Below are positions 6,259-10,509 of a stretch of 10,509 nt of DNA, piece after piece (the first letter of the stretch is position 1; each line of letters opens with the position of its first letter). Source of the stretch: Clostridiaceae bacterium (lineage in GTDB: Bacteria > Bacillota > Clostridia > Saccharofermentanales > UBA5734); NCBI GenBank assembly GCA_012727965.1, contig JAAYFZ010000015.1:1-10509 (forward strand), written 5' to 3'. The notes below the pieces were generated by a model. The model had not been told where the DNA came from and ran no database searches. It worked only from the letters and a program-made list of their open reading frames with translations. Made by a program: the position numbers and the translations under genes.

Positions 6259-7347
6259 ATGTCAGTCAAGACTGTTATGGTAATTTTTGGCGGTGTATCG
6301 ACAGAGCATCTGATCTCTGGCAGATCTGCATATAATGTTATAAAAGGCTTAAAAGGTGCAAATATAGAGGTTATTACAGTTGGTATTACTAGAAACGGAG
6401 AATGGTTGCCTTATCAAGGGGATGATGAGAAAATCCTTGAAGGAACCTGGGAAGAAGCTGCAAGTCAGAAGAATATCATGATCTCGATGCCTCGATCTGT
6501 AAGAGACTGGATCGTGGCTCTGGCTGGTAAACTTCCTGATTGTATTTTCCCGGCGGTTCATGGTATCAACTGTGAGGATGGGGCATTGCAGGGATTGCTT
6601 CAGCTTAGCGGCATACCTTATGTTGGCTGTCATGTGCTGGCTTCGGCCGCCGGAATGGACAAATGCCACAGCAAGATCGTTTTCGCAAGTGCTGGCATAC
6701 CTCAGTGCCGTCACATTGCTGTTAACAGGTCGGACCTCAAGACACGCAGAGCTGAGATTATCGCCATGATTGAAAATGAACTTGGGTATCCTTGTTTTCT
6801 CAAGCCTAATCAAGGTGGATCATCTGTTGGTGCAAAAAGAGCCAGCAATCGTGAGGAGTTGGAATCTGCTCTTGATTATACAGCCTTGTTTGATACGATC
6901 GTGCTAGTTGAGGAATTTGTCAAAGCAAGAGAGGTCGAAGTAGCTGTCATGGGCAATGAAGTGCCTGAAACAGCAGTTATCGGCGAGGTTGCTACTGCCG
7001 ACCATGTTGATTATTATGACTATGAGACCAAATATTTCAGCGATGATGGCGCTAGCGTTATACTGCCAGCCCCACTTGAGCCGGAACAGGAGAGCCGAAT
7101 CAGAGATTATGCAGTCAAGGCCTGGACAGCTCTCGGCTGCAGAGGCTTGTCACGCATAGATTTTTTCTTGACTGCGGCAGGCGATATATATATCAATGAA
7201 ATCAATACGATGCCCGGATTTACAGCAATAAGCGTATTTCCGCAGGCTTTTGCCAAGTCTGGTAAGCCTATTGAGCAATTGACAAGTGAACTTTGTGAAT
7301 TGGCGGTTGCTGAATACGATACTGAGAAACGGCAGGAGCTGATATGA
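6259..7347 (+). CDS. ddl: D-alanine--D-alanine ligase
   Basis: Joins two D-alanines using ATP to make the dipeptide that MurF adds to the peptidoglycan precursor; cytoplasmic ATP-grasp enzyme. The 362 residues show the N-terminal IFGGVSTEHLISGRSA block (9-24) with Glu16, AVHGINCEDGALQGLLQLSG (99-118), PCFLKPNQGGSSVG (178-191) with the serine loop, the omega-loop YYDYETKYFSD (252-262) with Lys258 and Tyr259, RIDFF (299-303) with Asp301, and INEINTMPGFT (312-322) with metal ligands Glu314 and Asn316. The Lys-Tyr omega loop is what D-Ala-D-Ala ligases carry, rather than a VanA-type D-Ala-D-Lac enzyme. Cys105 replaces the Gly usual in GEDG. AAGAGGTGAT at 6246-6255 is a near-perfect ribosome binding site. 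It overlaps murI by 4 bases, pairing two D-amino-acid steps of cell-wall synthesis. Confidence 0.96.
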   Translation: MSVKTVMVIFGGVSTEHLISGRSAYNVIKGLKGANIEVITVGITRNGEWLPYQGDDEKILEGTWEEAASQKNIMISMPRSVRDWIVALAGKLPDCIFPAVHGINCEDGALQGLLQLSGIPYVGCHVLASAAGMDKCHSKIVFASAGIPQCRHIAVNRSDLKTRRAEIIAMIENELGYPCFLKPNQGGSSVGAKRASNREELESALDYTALFDTIVLVEEFVKAREVEVAVMGNEVPETAVIGEVATADHVDYYDYETKYFSDDGASVILPAPLEPEQESRIRDYAVKAWTALGCRGLSRIDFFLTAAGDIYINEINTMPGFTAISVFPQAFAKSGKPIEQLTSELCELAVAEYDTEKRQELI

Positions 7348-8207
7348 ACAATTTTAATTTGGCTGAGATCTCAGAACAGGAGAGTTATACTAATCCCATG
7401 TCCGAAAAAGCGATTGGAATATTTGATTCTGGTTTGGGTGGACTGACTGTTCTCAAAGAGATTGTTAAGCTGCTTCCTCATGAGAACACTGTTTATTTCG
7501 GCGACAGCGGCAGGACGCCTTATGGCAGCAAGTCCGGAGATACGGTCAGAAGATACTCGCAGCAGAATACGCGCTTCCTGCTGGAGCAAGGTGTAAAAAT
7601 GATAGTTATTGCCTGCAATACAGCAAGTGCACAGGCATATAATGAGGTCAAAGCGATGGCAGGCGTGCCTGTGATCGAAGTAATTTCACCAGGCGCCCAG
7701 GCCGCCATAGCGGCGACGTCAAGCCAACGTGTCGGTGTTATCGGTACCAGAGGTACAGTACAGAGTGGTGTCTATGCGCAGGCTTTGACCAGAGTGAGCG
7801 GACGCCCGCTGAGGATCAGTCAGCAGGCTTGCCCGTTGTTTGTGGGATTGGCGGAAGAGGGCTGGTGGAACAATGATATTGTCAGATCAGTCGCAAGTAT
7901 CTACCTGGAACCTTTGATTAAGGATAATGTCGATACATTGGTACTTGGATGTACGCATTATCCTCTGCTGACTCAGGCAATCAGTTCTGTCATGGGTCCA
8001 GAGGTCAAACTCATCAATGCCGGCAGATCAGTCGCCGAGCAGGTCAGACAGCAGCTGCAGAGAGCTGATCTTCTCAATCAGCAGACGACTGAAGGCTGGC
8101 ATCAGTTTTTCACAAGTGACAGTGCTTCACATTTCCAGCAGCTGGGCAGTACTTTTCTCGAACAGAGGATCAAAGCTGCCGGGCATGTAGAGATAGAAAA
8201 TTACTAG
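7344..8207 (+). CDS. murI: Glutamate racemase
   Basis: Interconverts L- and D-glutamate without cofactor, supplying D-Glu for MurD and peptidoglycan. Of 287 residues as drawn, the core starts at AIGIFDSGLGGLTV (23-36) with Asp28-Ser29; YFGDSGRTPYGSKS (51-64) follows; catalytic Cys91 is in VIACNTASA (88-96) and catalytic Cys203 in VLGCTHYPLL (200-209). The Asp/Glu racemase fold appears complete. Two starts are plausible. The ATG at 7344 overlaps the ddl stop and has AGGAG at 7334-7338, 5 bases away. The ATG at 7398 has AGGAGAG at 7378-7384, 13 bases away, and would remove an 18-residue leader not needed for the core. The longer form is kept because of the ATGA overlap and closer ribosome binding site. 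Function firm; start less so. Confidence 0.96.
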   Translation: MNNFNLAEISEQESYTNPMSEKAIGIFDSGLGGLTVLKEIVKLLPHENTVYFGDSGRTPYGSKSGDTVRRYSQQNTRFLLEQGVKMIVIACNTASAQAYNEVKAMAGVPVIEVISPGAQAAIAATSSQRVGVIGTRGTVQSGVYAQALTRVSGRPLRISQQACPLFVGLAEEGWWNNDIVRSVASIYLEPLIKDNVDTLVLGCTHYPLLTQAISSVMGPEVKLINAGRSVAEQVRQQLQRADLLNQQTTEGWHQFFTSDSASHFQQLGSTFLEQRIKAAGHVEIENY

Positions 8208-8246
8208 GATAAGGCTGCGTTTTGTTGCGCAAGAGGGGATTTATAA

Positions 8247-8690
8247 ATGGAACCAAATGTTCTGATTACAATTGAAGGCCAGCAATGGAGCGGCGAAGAG
8301 AAGCCTGAGGCAGTCAAATTGACTACTGAGGGTAACTTGTTTCACCGCGAGAAGGCCTGGTTTATCGTATATGATGAGAGTGAAGCCACAGGGATGGAAG
8401 GTACTCGTACGACCATGCGTGTAGGCGATGATGGTGTTGTGACACTGCTTAGACAGGGGACTCATGGCATGAAGTTGACCTTCAATGCCGGTGCCAGACA
8501 TATCACCAGAATGGAAACTCCCTATGGTGATCTCGATGTTGGTATATACACCAGTCTGGTTGAGAATTCTCTGTCAAGAAGAGGTGGATCTGTTCATCTT
8601 GGCTACACGATAGATTTCAATCAGCAGGAGCCTGTGAATACAAGGCTCAACCTGACTGTTAAGGCTCTGCGAATGAAGAGTGGTTCATAA
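8247..8690 (+). CDS. DUF1934 (YwiB-like) beta-barrel protein
   Basis: A 147-residue soluble protein whose pattern matches DUF1934, a small calycin-like barrel family of unknown function typified by Bacillus YwiB. Conserved-looking parts: LITIEGQQ (6-13), LTTEGNLF (25-32), FIVYDESEATGMEGTRTTMRV in the 39-59 region, LLRQGTHGMKLTF (67-79), the METPYGDLDVGIYT block (89-102) and a final alternating strand HLGYTIDF (117-124). There is no signal peptide or membrane segment. The ATG has AGAGGGG about 9 bases upstream. It follows murI after 39 bases without an evident terminator, so it is probably the last gene of the ddl unit. In Bacillus the relative sits beside argS; no argS is present here. No function is assigned. 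Confidence 0.85.
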   Translation: MEPNVLITIEGQQWSGEEKPEAVKLTTEGNLFHREKAWFIVYDESEATGMEGTRTTMRVGDDGVVTLLRQGTHGMKLTFNAGARHITRMETPYGDLDVGIYTSLVENSLSRRGGSVHLGYTIDFNQQEPVNTRLNLTVKALRMKSGS

Positions 8691-8735
8691 GACGGTGTCA
8701 TTTGCACAAAATATTAAAAACAGACAGCAGAGCAG

Positions 8736-8764
8736 TTGACATATCAATGATTCTGATAGATAAT
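8736..8764 (+). promoter_or_regulatory. Near-consensus sigma-A promoter for yceD-rpmF
   Basis: A perfect TTGACA at 8736-8741 and GATAAT at 8759-8764 (5 of 6) are separated by 17 bases, the strongest promoter candidate in the window. Transcription would begin near 8771, only about 20 bases before the yceD start, leaving just enough leader for its GGAGG at 8780-8784. High output suits a ribosomal protein gene. Confidence 0.75.
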
Positions 8765-8790
8765 ATTGTTCGCGTCTGTGGAGGTATGAT

Positions 8791-9327
8791 ATGAGAGTAG
8801 ATGTGCTTTCACTAGCCAGAATGCCAGGAGGGTCGATGCCTCTGGACTTCGTGATCGATGCAGATGAGCTGCTGGTTCATGAAGACGAGAATTGTCGGTT
8901 TGAGAGTATCAGATTCGAAGGCATAATGTTGAACATAGAAAACGAAGTATTCCAACTGACTGGCATCCTAAGGGTTGTCAGGACTGGCATTTGCGACAGA
9001 TGCTTGCGATCAGCCAGGCAGGAATACGAGATTTCGATCGATGAGCAGTATCGTCGGTCAACCGGTTCTACAGAGATGGATGAGTCCGGTGAGTTTTATG
9101 GCTATGCTGGCCACTCGATCGATATAGATCAGGCCATCAGAGATAATCTGCTGTTGAATACACCCGTCCAGCTACTGTGTCGGGATGCATGTCCGGGGTT
9201 TTGCCCGGTATGCGGCAGAGATTTGAATGAGGAATCATGCAATTGTCAGGCAGAGCCTGATGCAGAGTCACCATTCGCAAAATTGAGTAAACTGCTGCAG
9301 GACGATGAGGATGTTCTGCGGACATGA
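8791..9327 (+). CDS. yceD: DUF177 (YceD-like) protein, zinc-type cysteines
   Basis: A 178-residue protein of the DUF177/YceD family, almost always encoded just before rpmF. In plants and bacteria the family has been linked to 23S rRNA accumulation and large-subunit biogenesis; the biochemical mechanism is not settled. The N-terminal half is beta-rich; CDRC at 68-71 and the C-terminal cluster Cys130, Cys134, Cys138, Cys141, Cys150 and Cys152, in the CPGFCPVCGRDLN context (134-146), suggest bound zinc. FAKLSKLL (162-169) near the end resembles the usual family tail (PFA.L..L). GGAGG at 8780-8784 is 6 bases before the ATG; an ATG at 8786 is followed at once by a stop and is not used. The gap to rpmF is 15 bases, so the two are co-transcribed. 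Confidence 0.93.
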   Translation: MRVDVLSLARMPGGSMPLDFVIDADELLVHEDENCRFESIRFEGIMLNIENEVFQLTGILRVVRTGICDRCLRSARQEYEISIDEQYRRSTGSTEMDESGEFYGYAGHSIDIDQAIRDNLLLNTPVQLLCRDACPGFCPVCGRDLNEESCNCQAEPDAESPFAKLSKLLQDDEDVLRT

Positions 9328-9342
9328 TGGAGGTGTAGAGGA

Positions 9343-9525
9343 ATGGCAAATCCTAAACGTAAATGGTCCAAGGCCAGAACAGCACGTCACAGATCCAACT
9401 GGAAACTGAGTGTACCTGGACTGGTTGAATGCCCGCAGTGTCATACGTTGAAACTGGGTCATAAGGTATGTAAGGCTTGTGGCTATTATAAGGGCAGAGA
9501 GATCGTCAAGACTTCTGAGGCCTGA
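9343..9525 (+). CDS. rpmF: 50S ribosomal protein L32 (zinc-binding form)
   Basis: A 60-residue basic structural protein of the large ribosomal subunit. The start MANPKRKWSKARTARHRSNW is characteristic of L32 after removal of Met. Cys30, Cys33, Cys43 and Cys46 form the CxxC-x9-CxxC zinc ribbon, so this is the C+ form, whose bacteria sometimes carry a second cysteine-free paralogue used under zinc limitation. GGAGGTG at 9329-9335 lies 7 bases before the ATG. It is followed by a strong intrinsic terminator rather than by the fatty-acid gene plsX that often comes next in clostridia and bacilli. Confidence 0.98.
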   Translation: MANPKRKWSKARTARHRSNWKLSVPGLVECPQCHTLKLGHKVCKACGYYKGREIVKTSEA

Positions 9526-9566
9526 TCGGCTCGGGCATTACTGTCGCTTGACAAAGGATCGTTGAC

Positions 9567-9610
9567 GCAGCGGGAATGATTCTATCATACTCGCTGCTTT
9601 CCATTTTTTT
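9567..9610 (+). terminator. Rho-independent terminator after rpmF
   Basis: GCAGCGGG at 9567-9574 pairs with CTCGCTGC at 9590-9597 (one G-U pair). After an A-A mismatch, ATGAT at 9576-9580 pairs with ATCAT at 9584-9588 around a TCT loop. The stem is followed directly by TTT, then CCA and seven T residues (9604-9610). It closes the yceD-rpmF unit about 40 bases after the rpmF stop and separates it from the DUF512 gene. Confidence 0.88.
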
Positions 9611-9636
9611 ACGGAGCCGTATTCAAGGAGTCAAAT

Positions 9637-10509
9637 ATGTCAGCCAAAAAGGGACAGATCATCAGCCAGGTGAAAACCGGCAGTCTGGCACAAGAGCTGG
9701 ATATCCTGCCTGGTGACCGCCTGATTAGTATCGATGGTCAGCCAGTGCTGGATATTTTTGACTATCAGGTTAGGCAGCTAAATGAAGAGCTGCTCTTGCT
9801 GATAGAAAAGGCCGATGGCAGTAAAATCGAATATGAGCTGGAAAAAGATGAAGACGAGGATCTCGGACTTGTGTTTGATAATCCTTTGCTTGATGATTGT
9901 ACCAGTTGTCATAATCGCTGTATTTTCTGTTTCATCGATCAATTGCCGGCAGGGATGCGTAAAACTCTCTATTTCAAGGATGATGATATGCGCATGTCTT
10001 TTTTGCATGGTAATTATGTAACGCTGACAAATCTCGATGATCAGGAACTTGACAGGCTTATATCCTACAGATTTTCACCAATGAATATTTCTGTACATGC
10101 GACCGATCCTGTGGTGCGTATGCGAATGATGCGCAACAAACATGCCGGGGAGCTCTATCCGAGGCTGCAGAAACTGGCTGCTGCGGGCATAGCCCTGAAC
10201 TGTCAACTTGTACTTGTACCGGGTGTCAATGATGGCGTGGTCCTGGAGCAGACGCTGACAGATCTGGCAGCACTAGGGGATAATATTCTCAGTATTGCGA
10301 TGGTGCCCGTTGGCGTTACCAGATATCGTGAAGAGAATCGACTTTTCCCAGTTAGAGTGTTTTCTGAATCTGAGGCGGATGCGGTCGTTGAAACTGTGAA
10401 TAAATGGCAGGAGCATCATCTGGCTGATAAGGGACGTCGTACTGTTTATGCAGGAGATGAGTTCTATCTGCGTGCCGGCAGAGATTTCCCGCCTGCTGAT
10501 GATTATGAG
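9637..10509 (+). CDS. DUF512 family PDZ/radical-SAM protein, N-terminal part (3' end outside window)
   Basis: 291 codons are open to the right edge; family members are roughly 430-450 residues, so about a third is missing. Residues 5-70 look like a PDZ-type domain (GSLAQELDILPGDRLISIDG at 15-34). Then Cys88, Cys91, Cys95 and Cys98 appear in CTSCHNRCIFCFIDQLP; Cys91-x3-Cys95-x2-Cys98 is the radical-SAM [4Fe-4S] pattern, and Cys88 an extra conserved-looking cysteine. LYFKDDDMRMSFLHGNYVTL (111-130), ISVHATDP (151-158), LVLVPGVNDG (191-200), MVPVGVTRYR (222-231) and AGDEFYLRAG (272-281) match the DUF512 family closely. Reaction and substrate are unknown; a PDZ domain suggests binding of a protein or peptide C-terminus. 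AAGGAG at 9625-9630 is 6 bases before the ATG. In other clostridia the gene is often near der; the following gene is not visible here. Confidence 0.93.
   Translation, partial: MSAKKGQIISQVKTGSLAQELDILPGDRLISIDGQPVLDIFDYQVRQLNEELLLLIEKADGSKIEYELEKDEDEDLGLVFDNPLLDDCTSCHNRCIFCFIDQLPAGMRKTLYFKDDDMRMSFLHGNYVTLTNLDDQELDRLISYRFSPMNISVHATDPVVRMRMMRNKHAGELYPRLQKLAAAGIALNCQLVLVPGVNDGVVLEQTLTDLAALGDNILSIAMVPVGVTRYREENRLFPVRVFSESEADAVVETVNKWQEHHLADKGRRTVYAGDEFYLRAGRDFPPADDYE

Noticed and set aside
6349..6813. 154-codon minus-strand open frame opposite ddl
   Set aside because: Antisense to conserved ATP-grasp coding sequence, no domain recognised and no credible ribosome binding site.
6259..7347. VanA-like D-Ala-D-Lac resistance ligase
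   Set aside because: The omega loop retains the Lys-Tyr of D-Ala-D-Ala ligases and there is no vanH or vanX neighbour; murI is the partner gene.
8225..8232. Palindrome TTGCGCAA between murI and the DUF1934 gene
   Set aside because: An 8-base palindrome with no loop or T-tract is easily due to chance and suggests no function.
9548..9591. Promoter for the DUF512 gene from TTGACA at 9548 or TTGACG at 9562
   Set aside because: No -10 box lies at proper spacing from 9548; from 9562 the options are TATCAT at 15 bases or CATACT at 18 bases, both inside the terminator stem. Too weak to call.
1..10509. Mobile element, defence island, CRISPR or biosynthetic cluster
   Set aside because: No transposase, integrase, nuclease, repeat-spacer pattern or tailoring genes are visible; nearly all genes are housekeeping families with similar base composition.

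Overview
The window looks like a housekeeping stretch of chromosome from an anaerobic, low-to-medium GC Firmicute, most likely a member of the Clostridia. The evidence is the phosphotransacetylase/acetate kinase pair of an acetate fermenter, a prolyl-tRNA synthetase of the archaeal/eukaryotic-like type common in clostridia, DUF1934 and DUF5317 genes, a PDZ/radical-SAM DUF512 gene, an HD-GYP signalling gene and strong AGGAGG-type ribosome binding sites. A genus cannot be named from sequence alone. I see no phage, plasmid, insertion sequence, CRISPR array, tRNA or rRNA.

Layout. (1) 1-1268: the 3' part of an HD-GYP phosphodiesterase gene, open at the left edge, overlaps by 4 bases a small membrane-protein gene (DUF5317). 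(2) 1228-5036: a promoter in the tail of the DUF5317 gene and a hairpin-bearing leader precede pta, ackA and proS, which are tightly spaced and probably co-transcribed. (3) 5059-6093: the only minus-strand gene, an RluA-family pseudouridine synthase with an S4 domain, faces proS with only 22 bases between stop codons. (4) 6094-6258: a divergent intergenic region with one promoter candidate per direction and a 10-base direct repeat. (5) 6259-8690: ddl and murI, overlapping by 4 bases, then a DUF1934 gene. (6) 8736-9610: a near-consensus promoter, yceD (DUF177), rpmF (L32) and a clear intrinsic terminator. (7) 9637-10509: the 5' part of a DUF512 radical-SAM gene, open at the right edge. No gene-free stretch exceeds 170 bases.

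How the genes work together. Pta and AckA turn acetyl-CoA into acetate plus ATP. ProS, the RluA enzyme, L32 and probably YceD belong to translation and ribosome assembly. MurI supplies D-glutamate and Ddl supplies D-Ala-D-Ala, both for peptidoglycan. HD-GYP proteins typically hydrolyse cyclic di-GMP, and the coupled DUF5317 membrane protein may be its partner. I found no convincing undescribed system. The points most worth checking are the HD-GYP/DUF5317 pair, the leader hairpin before pta, the apparent separation of yceD-rpmF from pta-ackA, the direct repeat at the ddl promoter, the two possible murI starts and the uncharacterised DUF512 enzyme.
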